Notes: generated by a model from the sequence alone, not told the origin. 27,955 nt of DNA from Streptomyces avicenniae (GCF_000719135.1 NZ_JOEK01000022.1:1-27955), one strand, 5' to 3'; shown: positions 1 through 8,618, counted from the first letter of the stretch. Made by a program: numbers and translations.

Positions 1-44
1 CACACTGCATATCGTCGGCAGCGTCAGATGTGTATAAGAGACAG
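1..44 (+). other. Sequencing adapter (P5 end, i5 index, Nextera read-1 adapter)
   Basis: Bases 12-44 match the Nextera read-1 transposase adapter, ending in the 19-base Tn5 mosaic end AGATGTGTATAAGAGACAG at 26-44. The eight bases before it (4-11, ACTGCATA) match, from memory, a standard Nextera i5 index, and bases 1-3 fit the end of the P5 oligonucleotide. This is library sequence left in the assembly, not genome. It shows that assembly stopped at a tagmentation event here, so a few true terminal bases of the replicon may be missing. Confidence 0.97.
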
Positions 45-284
45 GTGCTGCTCCGCAGACACAACGCGCCGCCGCTACGCGGCGGATGACTAGCCCTGCT
101 CCGCAGGGCTAACCGTCACTCCGTGACGGAGTGATCCACTCCGTGGATCACGAAGGTGGATCGGTGGCGCAGTGAGCCGATCGCTCCGCGATCCTCTCGC
201 TGCGTCACCTCAGCTCTGTTGTACAGTGCAACTCGCTTGTTATTTCCGGTTCCTGAGGAAGTCGTCCGCTCCGCGCCCGACTTC
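45..284. repeat. Telomere-like array of tri-loop hairpins (non-archetypal)
   Basis: Closely packed inverted repeats, each with a three-base loop: 45-62 (imperfect, loop TCC 52-54), 69-85 (7-bp stem, loop TAC), 91-111 (9-bp stem, loop TCC), 113-129 (7 bp, TCC), 131-151 (9 bp, TCC), 179-193 (6 bp, TCC) and 258-284 (7-bp outer stem, inner 3-bp stem with loop TCC). The 179-193 hairpin sits inside a 14-bp arm pair, 163-176 with 196-209, which has two G:T pairs. On the complementary strand, the one that forms the 3' overhang at a left end, every loop reads GGA or GTA. GNA loops closed by C:G are the known signature of Streptomyces telomere hairpins. The archetypal first palindrome of most Streptomyces chromosomes is not seen, so this is a different telomere class or lacks its outermost bases. 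Position at the contig end and the tap/tpg genes nearby support the call. Confidence 0.85.
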
Positions 285-677
285 GAGCTGGCTACCAGCG
301 GGGGTCCCGGGGACAGCTCGGTTCTACGGACTTCCTGGTCGGGGACGGGGTCTGACCGGTTGGCACACCCTATGGGGCCAGCGTCTGACAGGGGCTCACA
401 GTCGCTTCAAAGGAAGCATAAAACTATGGAGTATCCGAGATACCGGCCCTCTCCTCTTCGGGAACGGTGGCTTGGTGTCGAGCCGGTCCTCGCGCTGGTC
501 GGCATGCCCACGGCGTTCGCTCTGGGTCTGAAGGACCGTCAGCAGGGTTCTCGATCCCGGTTGCGAACTCTGTTTTGATGTCCGCCGGCTGACGTGAGGC
601 AACAGGGGCCACATCGAAGAACCGTACCGGCCCGTAGGCAGCGCAGGGCGAGCGAGGACCCACGTGAAAAAGGGGCT
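285..677. other. Subtelomeric stretch without a convincing gene
   Basis: No reading frame here shows convincing coding character. An 11-base palindrome lies at 304-314 (GTCCC, central G, GGGAC), and a short AT-richer patch lies near 410-430. The strong three-base-loop hairpins of the telomere array stop by about 284. No transposon-type terminal repeat matching the right edge of the window was found. Confidence 0.6.
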
Positions 678-3119
678 CTACTCGGATTCGCGGGCAGCCC
701 AGTCCGCTTGGAGAATCTCTGCCATCAAGTCATCCTGCTCCGAGGTGAGTTGACCGGCGTTCCTTTTGGAACGCGTCTTGCAGAGCCAGGGTCCGATCAT
801 GACGCGTTCTCCGTCGACCTCGACCGCTTCCCGGGCGCCGGGCGGGCGGTTCCATTGCTCGACGAAGATCCGGAGGATCTGCGCGGTCTGTTCGAAGGAA
901 CGGCGGGTCCGCTTCGCCGCGGAGGGGCGCATCTGCCTCGCAGGGGACAGGGCAGTGGCGGTCGGGGTCAGCCGCAGGCGGGCCAGGAGGTCGCGTTGGC
1001 CAGGGGCGAGCTGGTTCCAGGTGGAGAACTGGCGCTGCAGCCAGCTTCCCACCTTCACCTCGTCGATCACAGTGTCGCGGCGCAGTGTGGCGGGGCTGTG
1101 GCCGGCTTCGATGTGGCGTCGCAGGAGGTGGTACTTGCGGTGCCAGTCGGGGCCGTGCGGGAGGGTCCACTGCGGGTCGAGGGAGGCGAGCTGGGCCTGG
1201 CGGTCGGGGTGGAGGCGGTTGTTGCGGGCGAGGGCTCGCTGGCTGACAAGAAACTGGCCGCCGGGCTGGTGGAGGGGGATGGCGAGATGGCCGTGCTCGG
1301 CGTGGAAGGCGGTGACGGTGGTGAGGTGGCCCTGCCAGGCGGCTTCGTGGTCGTCCCAGATCATGCCGAGGGCGTCGAGTTCGGCGGACCAGTCCTCGGT
1401 GAGGAGGCCTTGTCTGCGGGCGGTGCGCTGGCCGTCGATGAAGGTGCCCAGCCGGTAGCCGTAGGCGTCTTCGTAGTTGGTGGGGACGCGCAGGTGGTGG
1501 TGTTCGGCGTGGAAGCGGGTCGCGGCCGCGAGGCCTGCCCGGCGCGGGGCGGAGAGGGTTGCGTTGTCGGCGGGCCAGGCGATCAGGTCCATGGCCCGGG
1601 CGATGGCGTCGGGGTCGAGGGTGAAGTCGAAGCGGTAGCGGCGGGCGAGGAGCGTGCGGGTGTCTTGTTCGAGGCGGTGTCTGGCGGTGGTGCGGGGGGC
1701 GCGGGCGGCGATGGTCTGGTCGTGGTGGCGCAGGGCTGCTGTGACGAGCCAGAGGGCTTCGTAGGGGGTGCCGAGGAGGTCGGTGGGGTCGGCGCTGTGG
1801 GGGATGTAGGCGGGGATGACGAGGCTGGCGGTCTTGGTGGTCTGGGTGGGTGGTTTGCGCAGGGCGCGGCCGAGGGCTTGGACGATGCGGCGGACGCTGG
1901 CGGTGCGGTCGGCGAAGACGACGGCGTCGACGGCGGGCAGGTCGATGCCCTCCCCCAGCACTTGGGCGTTGGTCAGCACGGCGCGGTCGGCGGTGGCGAA
2001 GTCGGTCAGGATGTCGTGGCGCTGGCCGGGGTTGTGGGTGCCGTTGATCGACTGGACGACCAGGTCGCTGGTCCAGGCGGGACGTTGGTCTTCGGTGAGG
2101 GTGCGCAGGGTGTGGGGGAACTGGCGGGCGAAGTCGGTGGCGTCGGCGACCTGCTGGAAGTACACGATCACGTGGTGGAGGTCGTGTTCGGTCATCGCTT
2201 TGAGGATCGCCAGGTGCAGGGCGGTGGTGCGGCGTGCGGTCGGGCCGAAGCCGGAGTAGGTGCCGGGGGTGGTGAGGACGGTGCGCAGGTGGGTGTCGGT
2301 GATCGTGGGGACGACCAGTTGGTAGTCGGCGAGGACTCCGTCTTCGATGGCGTCGGCGTGGCTGTAGGTGTGGAGGCGAGGGCCGAAGGTTTTGATGTCC
2401 GCCATGGATGCGACGAGGGCTGGGGTGTCCCAGGCGGGGGCGGTGGCTGCGGTGCGCTTGGGCTGAGGGCGGGTGGTGGGTGCTTCGGTCAGGCGTGGTG
2501 GATCCCATTCGTAGGGGGTGGCGGTCAGGTAGAGCCGGCGGTCGGCTCGGATGCGGGTGTGGTCGTGCAGGACGGTCCAGTCCTTGTCCCAGCTCCCCGC
2601 GGTGCGGTGTGCCTCATCGACGATCAGGAGGTCGAAGGCGGGTGCGGGAGCGCGAGTGTACTGGGTCTGTTCGATTCTCAGGAGGGAGTCGAGGGTGACG
2701 AAGACGGTGGCGTGCTCGTGCCGGGCCAGCCAGGTCGCCAGGAACTCCGGGTTGTTGGTGCTGTGGACGCCTGCTCCGGCCAGGACCGGGTGCTTGGCCG
2801 CAGCCAGGGACGAGACTGCCATCATCGGCTCTGGACGTCCGTCATTGCGGGCTGCCTGGGCCCACTGCGAGATGAGGTCCAGGCTCGGCACGGCGATCAG
2901 CAGGTGTCGGGCATCGAGGGCTTCGGCGGTCCGCAACGCGGTGAGCGTTTTTCCTGTGCCGCAGGCCGACACCATGTGCCCGCGGCTGCGTGCGCGCGCG
3001 AGGTGACGTGCCGCACTGTCGACGGCCCGCTGCTGGTCCGGGCGTAGTGAGAGCCGGGCGGGGCGGGCGCGGGAGGCGGTGACGGCGGAGACCTCGGCGA
3101 TGGGCTCCTCGGAGGGCAT
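678..3119 (-). CDS. DEAD/DEAH-box helicase with helicase-associated repeats (TtrA-like)
   Basis: This 813-residue protein is a superfamily 2 helicase. Visible motifs are the Walker A ACGTGKT at about 52-58, DEAH at 168-171, LTATP at 198-202 and the motif VI arginine segment QALGRALR at 414-421. The C-terminal half carries at least two helicase-associated (HA) repeats around residues 545-690, recognisable by the FHAEHxHL pattern followed by a Gly-Leu-x-x-Asp/Pro turn. Helicase-like genes of this plan are typical last genes before Streptomyces telomeres (TtrA family, linked to conjugal transfer of linear replicons). The gene reads toward the telomere and its stop is about 390 bp from the hairpin array. 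The ATG at 3119 has only a weak, distant purine-rich site upstream, so the start is moderately certain. It is a paralogue of the helicase at 3977-6349, separated from it by one small gene. Helicase identity is firm; a telomere role is inferred from position. Confidence 0.9.
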   Translation of the reverse strand: MPSEEPIAEVSAVTASRARPARLSLRPDQQRAVDSAARHLARARSRGHMVSACGTGKTLTALRTAEALDARHLLIAVPSLDLISQWAQAARNDGRPEPMMAVSSLAAAKHPVLAGAGVHSTNNPEFLATWLARHEHATVFVTLDSLLRIEQTQYTRAPAPAFDLLIVDEAHRTAGSWDKDWTVLHDHTRIRADRRLYLTATPYEWDPPRLTEAPTTRPQPKRTAATAPAWDTPALVASMADIKTFGPRLHTYSHADAIEDGVLADYQLVVPTITDTHLRTVLTTPGTYSGFGPTARRTTALHLAILKAMTEHDLHHVIVYFQQVADATDFARQFPHTLRTLTEDQRPAWTSDLVVQSINGTHNPGQRHDILTDFATADRAVLTNAQVLGEGIDLPAVDAVVFADRTASVRRIVQALGRALRKPPTQTTKTASLVIPAYIPHSADPTDLLGTPYEALWLVTAALRHHDQTIAARAPRTTARHRLEQDTRTLLARRYRFDFTLDPDAIARAMDLIAWPADNATLSAPRRAGLAAATRFHAEHHHLRVPTNYEDAYGYRLGTFIDGQRTARRQGLLTEDWSAELDALGMIWDDHEAAWQGHLTTVTAFHAEHGHLAIPLHQPGGQFLVSQRALARNNRLHPDRQAQLASLDPQWTLPHGPDWHRKYHLLRRHIEAGHSPATLRRDTVIDEVKVGSWLQRQFSTWNQLAPGQRDLLARLRLTPTATALSPARQMRPSAAKRTRRSFEQTAQILRIFVEQWNRPPGAREAVEVDGERVMIGPWLCKTRSKRNAGQLTSEQDDLMAEILQADWAARESE

Positions 3120-3278
3120 GAAACAAGATCCTCAGTGCGCGATGGAGCGGTGGCCGGCGAGATCCATCGTGTCGTGTGTCCTTCGCTGAGTGGTGTTGCG
3201 GGGGCTTGCGGGGCCGGGCGGGTTGGGCGTGGGTCGTGTCGTGCAACGTTAGGGGATGTCGTGGGGCTGGTCTGGAGG

Positions 3279-3782
3279 CTAGGCGAACAGGGCTTCCACC
3301 AGGACTGCTTGGAGCCTTCCTTCTTCCAGGGCGGTCGTGATTTCGGCTGCGGAGGGGTCCCCGATGAGGCCGGTGCACAGGACCGCGCAGGGCGGCTCGT
3401 TCTGGGTCATCTTCCACATCGCGTCGGACAGAACGGTATGGGGGACGCGGAAAGTCTGCGTCTCTTCAAGAGTGGGGCCCTCGTAGTAGATGCCCCTGAA
3501 GGTGCGGTCCTGGGCGGCGAAGACTGCCTTCCACTTCTGGTGGACCTCGGGGATGGTCTCTCCCTGCCAGGTCGGCCAGATAAAGCGGCTTCGATCGAAG
3601 TCGGTCTCGGCCAGGTGGGTGGCGGGGCTCACCACGATCACGATCACGTCGGTGCCCAGAGTGACTTCGTTGATGAGCTCGGTCAGGCGGTTGACCTGTA
3701 CCTGTGAGGTGGGAAGCGTGACATGCGTGAGGCTCATGTTGAAGGCGGGCGGCCGGTTGGGTGAGTGGGGCGGTGTCGTCAT
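3279..3782 (-). CDS. Hypothetical protein between the two helicases
   Basis: A 167-residue protein with Streptomyces-like codon bias and no family I recognise. A hydrophobic strand (DVIVIVVSPATHL) sits at about residues 44-56 and a second near the C-terminus (PPCAVLCTGLIG); the pattern suggests a small alpha/beta fold rather than a membrane protein. The ATG at 3782 is chosen because a GGAG lies about 12 bases upstream; an internal ATG 15 codons later has no ribosome binding site. The frame runs open well upstream of this start, but that part reads like non-coding sequence. The gene lies 194 bp downstream of one helicase and 159 bp upstream of the other, all in the same direction, so it may belong to the same telomere-proximal functional group. 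Confidence 0.65.
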   Translation of the reverse strand: MTTPPHSPNRPPAFNMSLTHVTLPTSQVQVNRLTELINEVTLGTDVIVIVVSPATHLAETDFDRSRFIWPTWQGETIPEVHQKWKAVFAAQDRTFRGIYYEGPTLEETQTFRVPHTVLSDAMWKMTQNEPPCAVLCTGLIGDPSAAEITTALEEGRLQAVLVEALFA

Positions 3783-3976
3783 GATGCCGGAGTGCTCCTG
3801 ATTGAGGACGTTCGGTTTTCCTGCTTGCGGGCTGCGGTGCGTCTGGTGTTGCCAGCCGGGGACTCGGTTCCGGGGTGTCGGACGGATGCGGCAGACATCG
3901 CTGGGAGGATCCGGTACGGCTGTTTGTGCGGGGGGCCGGGAGCGTGCGCCCCCGGTCTGTTGGCGCGTGCGGCGGT

Positions 3977-6349
3977 TCAGGGTGTGCTGTGCCGGTGGCG
4001 TGCGGTCCAGCGCATGTCGAGGGCTTCCAGGGCGTCCAGTTGTTCTCGGGAAAGGGATTGCGGAGCGCGTCGTTTCTCGGCGATCCACCTACCCAGGGCG
4101 AAGGCGGGGCCGTCCTCGCAGGTGTAGCTGTGGGGAACGTCCAGGTGATGGTGGCGGCGTCGGTAGGCGTAGGCGGCCCGGAGTCCTCGGGCGAAGGCCC
4201 ACTGGGAGGCGCCGCGGGGTCGGCGCAGCAGGAGGGCCAGGGGGTGCTCGATGGGGAGGTCGCCCAGGAGGTGGTGCTGGTAGGGCTCGAGCTTGTCGAG
4301 TTTGTCGATCTGCTGGGCCAGCCATTGGGTGAGTGGAGGGGCGGCAGCGGTGAGTTGGTGGGGGCTGGGGAAGATCAGGGTGCTGTCGCGCGCGGCGGCG
4401 CGGGCGCGGGCGTAGGTGCGCTTCCATACAGCTGTGCCTTTGGCGTTCCACCAGGGGTAGATCTCGTTCAGGGCCCGCTGGTAGCAGTGGGGCAGACGGC
4501 GGGTGTTGGCTTCCTTTCGGCGCTCGGCGACCCAGCGGCCCAGATGCATGCCTTGGTGGTGTTCGGCCCACAGGGGAGCGAGGTGTCCGTGGCGGGTGAC
4601 GTAGTCGCGGGCGATGAGGAGCTTGCGCTCGATGCTGTGCAGAGGGTGCTCCCAGATCATGCCGAGGGTGTCCAGTGCGGTGATGCGTTCGGGCATGAGC
4701 AGGCCGTTCTTGCGCATGGAGCGCTGCACGCCGACCCACCAGCCGAGGTGGAAGAAGCCGTCGTGGAGGTAGAGGCTGGGGACATCGAGGTGGCCGTGTT
4801 GGGTGTGGAAGTCTGTGGCGGCCTCGAAGGCGGCCTCCCATACGCGGTTGGGGGCCATGACGTCGTTCAGGTCGAGGACGGGGATGATCTCGTCGGCGCG
4901 TTCCGGGGGCGGGGCGAGCTGGGGGGTGGTGGCGTCGCTCGGGTACCGGAAGTGGTCGACGAGGTGGAAGGTGTGCTCGTCGTAGACGTCGAGGTCGATG
5001 AGGACCCGGTAGATCAGGTGGAAGGCGCTCTTCTTGACGGCCTCTTCGAGGGTTTCGCCGGGGGCCATGTAGATGGGGATGACGATGGTGGAGATCTTGT
5101 TGTCGCCGGGAGTCTGGCGCAGGGCGCGTCCGATGGACTGGACGATGTCGATGGTGCTGGTCTTGGGGTGGGCGAACAGCAGGGAGTCGATGGCGGGGAT
5201 GTCGACGCCTTCGGCGCAGCAGCGGCAGTTGGTGAGGACGGCGCGGCGGGGCGGCTGCTGTGAGGCGGGGGTGTTGAGGGGGATGTCGGCGAAGGCGGTG
5301 TAGTTCTTGTGGCGTTCGAAGGGGGTCTGCCGGGAGCTGACGGTGCCGACCTGCAGGGGGGTGCGGTAGGCCGGGGGCATGAGGGCTGCGGTCTCGTGGA
5401 GTGTTTCGGCGAAGACTTCCGCCGCGTCGATGCATGGGTGGAAGGTCAGGGTGCGGCGCAGGTCGTAGCGGTGCTGCGCGACCAGCAGGGCCACTTGAGC
5501 GGCTGCGGCACGCAGGGCTTCGCCGGTCCAGGTGTTCGCGGGAAGCCGGTTCAGGAGACCGCGCAGGTCTTCGTTTCTGATGACGACGCCGGCGATGCGG
5601 TAGTCGGCGAGGAGTCCCTCGTCGATCGCTTCCCTCAGGGAGATGCGGTAGACGACTGGGCCGTAGATGCTCTCGTCGTCCATGGAGGCGATGACGGTGT
5701 TGGTGTGGATGCCTTTGGCGCGGGCTTTCTTCTCGTCGAAGACACGGGGCGTCGCGGTCATGTAGAGACGGTGGCGGGCGGGCAGCCTGTCGTCGTGGTG
5801 GACACGGGCCCACGGTTTGTCGTAGTCACCGGCGGTGCGGTGGGCTTCGTCGGCGACTACGACGTCCCAGCGGGGCAGGTGGAAGTCGCGGTGTGCTTCG
5901 ACGACCTTGTCCAGTGAGTCGTAGGTGCAGAAGACATTGAGCGGTCCGTGGGTGTCGGCTGCCTGCCAGGCCAGGTCGTCGCCGGTATCGACCATGGTGA
6001 GGACGCCGGCCAGGTAAGGATCCGCCGGATTGTCCGAGGAGCAGACGCCGAGGTAGCGGCCGGGACGTCCTTCGCGGTGCCATACCTTTGCGGTCTGCTC
6101 GAGCAGTCGCAGTGACGGCACGAGGACCAGGGAGACACCGTCGGGCGCCGTCTCCTGGACGATGTGCAGGGCCACCAAGGTCTTTCCGGTGCCGGTGGCC
6201 ATGATGACGGTGGCGCGGCGGTAGCCCTCGATGAAGCTGCTCACGACGGTGTCTGCGGCACATTGCTGGCGTCCACGCAGGCGGGTCTTCAGTCGAGGGG
6301 CTGGAGCGGGGGAGGTCGAGTCCGGGCGAATGCGCGTCGTCGTGGCCAT
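3977..6349 (-). CDS. DEAD/DEAH-box helicase with helicase-associated repeats (second paralogue)
   Basis: A 790-residue superfamily 2 helicase: Walker A ATGTGKT at 51-57, DEAH at 167-170, MTATP at 197-201, motif VI QSIGRALR at 404-411. Helicase-associated repeats follow around residues 515-580 (FHTQHGHLDVP) and 590-640 (YVTRHGHLAP), and a further one closes the protein near 730-785 (RRRHHHLDVP). A Cys cluster (NCRCCAEG) sits between motifs V and VI where the other helicase has NAQVLGEG. The ATG at 6349 is supported by GGGGGAGG immediately upstream. Same domain plan as the helicase at 678-3119 but clearly diverged, so either an old duplication or separate acquisition. It is divergently transcribed from tniQ, with about 175 bp between the starts. 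Role near the telomere is inferred, as for its paralogue. Confidence 0.9.
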   Translation of the reverse strand: MATTTRIRPDSTSPAPAPRLKTRLRGRQQCAADTVVSSFIEGYRRATVIMATGTGKTLVALHIVQETAPDGVSLVLVPSLRLLEQTAKVWHREGRPGRYLGVCSSDNPADPYLAGVLTMVDTGDDLAWQAADTHGPLNVFCTYDSLDKVVEAHRDFHLPRWDVVVADEAHRTAGDYDKPWARVHHDDRLPARHRLYMTATPRVFDEKKARAKGIHTNTVIASMDDESIYGPVVYRISLREAIDEGLLADYRIAGVVIRNEDLRGLLNRLPANTWTGEALRAAAAQVALLVAQHRYDLRRTLTFHPCIDAAEVFAETLHETAALMPPAYRTPLQVGTVSSRQTPFERHKNYTAFADIPLNTPASQQPPRRAVLTNCRCCAEGVDIPAIDSLLFAHPKTSTIDIVQSIGRALRQTPGDNKISTIVIPIYMAPGETLEEAVKKSAFHLIYRVLIDLDVYDEHTFHLVDHFRYPSDATTPQLAPPPERADEIIPVLDLNDVMAPNRVWEAAFEAATDFHTQHGHLDVPSLYLHDGFFHLGWWVGVQRSMRKNGLLMPERITALDTLGMIWEHPLHSIERKLLIARDYVTRHGHLAPLWAEHHQGMHLGRWVAERRKEANTRRLPHCYQRALNEIYPWWNAKGTAVWKRTYARARAAARDSTLIFPSPHQLTAAAPPLTQWLAQQIDKLDKLEPYQHHLLGDLPIEHPLALLLRRPRGASQWAFARGLRAAYAYRRRHHHLDVPHSYTCEDGPAFALGRWIAEKRRAPQSLSREQLDALEALDMRWTARHRHSTP

Positions 6350-6525
6350 GGTCCTCCCCCGGGGTGACGGTGTGCACGGGCACCTGGTTCACAGGGTGAG
6401 ATGGGTGTGCTGGGCCATGGCTGAGCGTTTGCCGGGGTTCACCCGAACGAGTGCTGGTGCTCTTGACCAGCCTCCGGCAGGCCGGTCACGGTGGCCGTGG
6501 TGGCAGCTTCAGTGGAGGGGCAGCG

Positions 6526-7563
6526 GTGCTGAACGATCCCGGCCTGTATGGGCCGCGCCAGCCGCTGCCGCTGCGTGTGCGGCCGGTGCCGGGTGAGTCG
6601 ACGGGGTCGTTCGTGAACCGGCTCGCGCACGCCAACGGCCTGAGCCTGGCTGCTTTCCTCGACCGCGTCGGGCAGGGCGAGGCATCCGTGTACCCCGAGC
6701 GGGTGGAGAAGTACCCGCAGTCCACCGAAATGTACGTGACCGAGGCGGGGCTGCGCTATCTTGCTGTCCTTGCTGACCGTGCGGCTGGTCTCCTGCAGCA
6801 GGATCTGCCCAGCCTCGGCGCGGAACACCTACTGCCCGGCCCAGAGGCGGCGCAGTGGAGGTGGCGCTGGGAGCCTGTGGCGGGGCACCTCGTGCGGTAC
6901 TGCCCGCTGTGTGCCGATGCCCTAGGGGTCGGCGAGGCGGTGTGGCTGATGTCGCCGGACAGCTGGCAGGTCTGTCTGCGGCACGGTTACTGGTCGGACG
7001 ACGCCCGCGGTCGTGGTCCGGACTTCGTGCAGCTGGCCGAGCTGCCCGAGACGGTGACGGCGCACCAGGTGCGCCAGCAGCTGGCCGAACGGTGGGGGCC
7101 GGCCGGCGAAGAGTTGTTCGCCGATGCCTTCCAGGTGGCGGTGTACTGGTGGACGCGGATGCCGGACACCATGTGCTGGGTGCGGCGGGCCTGGACGGCT
7201 GGGCTGGACGCGCGGGAGATGCGGGCGGCCCCACTGGTGATCTACCCGGAAGTCGCGGAACTCGCGGGCGCCATGCTGGACTTCGAACGGGCGGGACAGC
7301 GGGATACGGCAGACCGGTCCCGATGGCTTGCAGGCGTGGAGCAGTTGATGGCCGGGTGGGGGGTGGACGTGGCTGAAGGGCGTCAGGCGCTGCTGATGTG
7401 GCTGGGGCGCCACCGTATGGGAGTGCCCGGTGCGTCCCGTCCGGCGGACGGGTGTCGCCTGATGCTGGCGTCGGGGCACGAGCGGATCGCATCCCGGACC
7501 GGATCGGTGGGCCAACGCTCATGCCTCACTTGGCAGTTGGGCATGACGGCTGCCGAAATGTAG
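6526..7563 (+). CDS. tniQ: TniQ family transposition targeting protein
   Basis: A 345-residue protein. It opens with the TniQ signature at about residues 15-46 (LPLRVRPVPGES, then SFVNRLAHANGLSLAAFL) and has a zinc-binding set C126xxC129 and C150xxH153 in the expected place. TniQ/TnsD proteins choose the target site for Tn7-like and Tn5053-like elements and bridge to the TnsC/TniB ATPase. The GTG at 6526 is preferred over an upstream in-frame start at 6451 because GGAGGGG sits 5-6 bases before it. Unusually, the gene is not beside tnsABC but about 14 kb away on the telomere side, divergent from a helicase. After about residue 250 the similarity is no longer recognisable by eye; this may be a target-specific C-terminus. 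It probably belongs to the same element as tnsABC, but that is inference. Confidence 0.85.
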   Translation: MLNDPGLYGPRQPLPLRVRPVPGESTGSFVNRLAHANGLSLAAFLDRVGQGEASVYPERVEKYPQSTEMYVTEAGLRYLAVLADRAAGLLQQDLPSLGAEHLLPGPEAAQWRWRWEPVAGHLVRYCPLCADALGVGEAVWLMSPDSWQVCLRHGYWSDDARGRGPDFVQLAELPETVTAHQVRQQLAERWGPAGEELFADAFQVAVYWWTRMPDTMCWVRRAWTAGLDAREMRAAPLVIYPEVAELAGAMLDFERAGQRDTADRSRWLAGVEQLMAGWGVDVAEGRQALLMWLGRHRMGVPGASRPADGCRLMLASGHERIASRTGSVGQRSCLTWQLGMTAAEM

Positions 7564-7586
7564 GCCACATCCGAGTGGGGGGATCC

Positions 7587-7600
7587 GAACCGTATGGTTC
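7587..7600. terminator. Small hairpin between convergent genes
   Basis: GAACC (7587-7591) pairs with GGTTC (7596-7600) around a GTAT loop in the 42-bp gap between the converging tniQ and nuclease-like genes. The stem is short and there is no U-tract, so a terminator role is only suggested by position. Confidence 0.3.
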
Positions 7601-7605
7601 TGAGA

Positions 7606-8505
7606 TTATCCGGGCAGGTTGATGTCCAGGCGCACCGCCGCAGCAATGGGGGCACCTCGCTGACTGAAGACGCGTCGCAGTCCCTCATTGTCCGTTGCGT
7701 CATCGACTACGTAGCCATCGAGACAAGATAGCACTCTGTCAACCACGAATTCGGGAAGGCGATATCCCACTTGTCCGCGCCCATCTCGCAGCTCACCATA
7801 AGAAGGGGCATAATTCCGTGCAAATTCACGAGTAATCAGCCGAAGGGCCTCCCCTGAGAGTACGCGCGCCCCCACATCTGGCGGAGCAATTGGATGCTCC
7901 ATTGGGATCGCTACCGGGATAGATGCTTGCGTCGGTATCGAGTGAGGGTGATACAGCAGATAATGAACGGGGAGATTGTACTCTTTTTCATAGTGCGAAA
8001 TCGCTTGCCACTGGGTGTCGCCCACCTGAAGGGCTTTGTATCGGCAAGCCTCGTCAAACCGAAACGTACGTGAACCCAGAGAGGCGGGGAGCGAGGGGCG
8101 CATCAGCGATCCGAAACCGCCAGGGCGAGTGATCCCTTCATCCTCGATAAATTCAGATTCCCTGGGGTAGAGGCGCTTGCTCTGCAGTAGCACGACCTTG
8201 GTACGTAGGAGAGTTTTGTCGATTCGGAAAGTGACGATGAAGCCGATATCGGCAACTTCCCACCGATCCCAATGTCGGCCACCGCCAACAAAGTGAACAT
8301 CAATATCGACGAGGGTGCCGGATGGCAACAGATGAGGGCCCTGCGCTTCGGCGACTGCGTCTACGAATGCGAAGTCGAGGGTCTCCTCATGCACGGTCGG
8401 CATGCGGTCGAGTCTCGCCGTTACGCGTTCGTTCACGTCGAGAAAGACACCCCGTACATATTCGATGACGTCGGGCGATAGCGGAATGGGTGTTGCCGTT
8501 GGCAT
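7606..8505 (-). CDS. Putative PD-(D/E)xK-type nuclease-like protein, cargo
   Basis: A 299-residue protein of no family I can name with certainty. Residues 85-112 show a restriction-endonuclease-like core: ADIGF with Asp86, then a hydrophobic strand ending in LLQSKRL with Gln108-x-Lys110. The arrangement D...QxK resembles Mrr-type and related defence nucleases, in which the usual ExK is QxK. An upstream helix containing Glu40/Glu41 could supply the first acidic residue. The DNA is visibly richer in A and T than all neighbours, pointing to recent transfer. The start at 8505 has GGAGGG only 3 bases upstream; a slightly later start is possible. It converges on tniQ and lies downstream of the tap-tpg unit, separated by a tRNA-like fragment. 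Nuclease activity is inference from one motif. Confidence 0.6.
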   Translation of the reverse strand: MPTATPIPLSPDVIEYVRGVFLDVNERVTARLDRMPTVHEETLDFAFVDAVAEAQGPHLLPSGTLVDIDVHFVGGGRHWDRWEVADIGFIVTFRIDKTLLRTKVVLLQSKRLYPRESEFIEDEGITRPGGFGSLMRPSLPASLGSRTFRFDEACRYKALQVGDTQWQAISHYEKEYNLPVHYLLYHPHSIPTQASIPVAIPMEHPIAPPDVGARVLSGEALRLITREFARNYAPSYGELRDGRGQVGYRLPEFVVDRVLSCLDGYVVDDATDNEGLRRVFSQRGAPIAAAVRLDINLPG

Positions 8506-8618
8506 GGCCCTCCAGAAGCGACGAGCGCCGAGGTGGCCTCGGCCGACCTTGGAACCAAGGATAGATCCAGAGGCGGCCGCAAGCAGCGCTTCTCGCGGCT
8601 TCGAGCGGTAGTTCGGAG

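Noticed and set aside
45..284. CRISPR array at the left edge
   Set aside because: The repeats are different palindromes with three-base loops, not one direct repeat with unique spacers, and no cas gene is in the window.
594..3047. 817-codon plus-strand open frame
   Set aside because: It is antisense to the helicase at 678-3119, is composed mostly of Gly, Val and Ala, and has no motif; it is a high-GC shadow.
3875..5263. 462-codon plus-strand open frame
   Set aside because: Antisense to the second helicase, Gly/Val-rich and without domain motifs.
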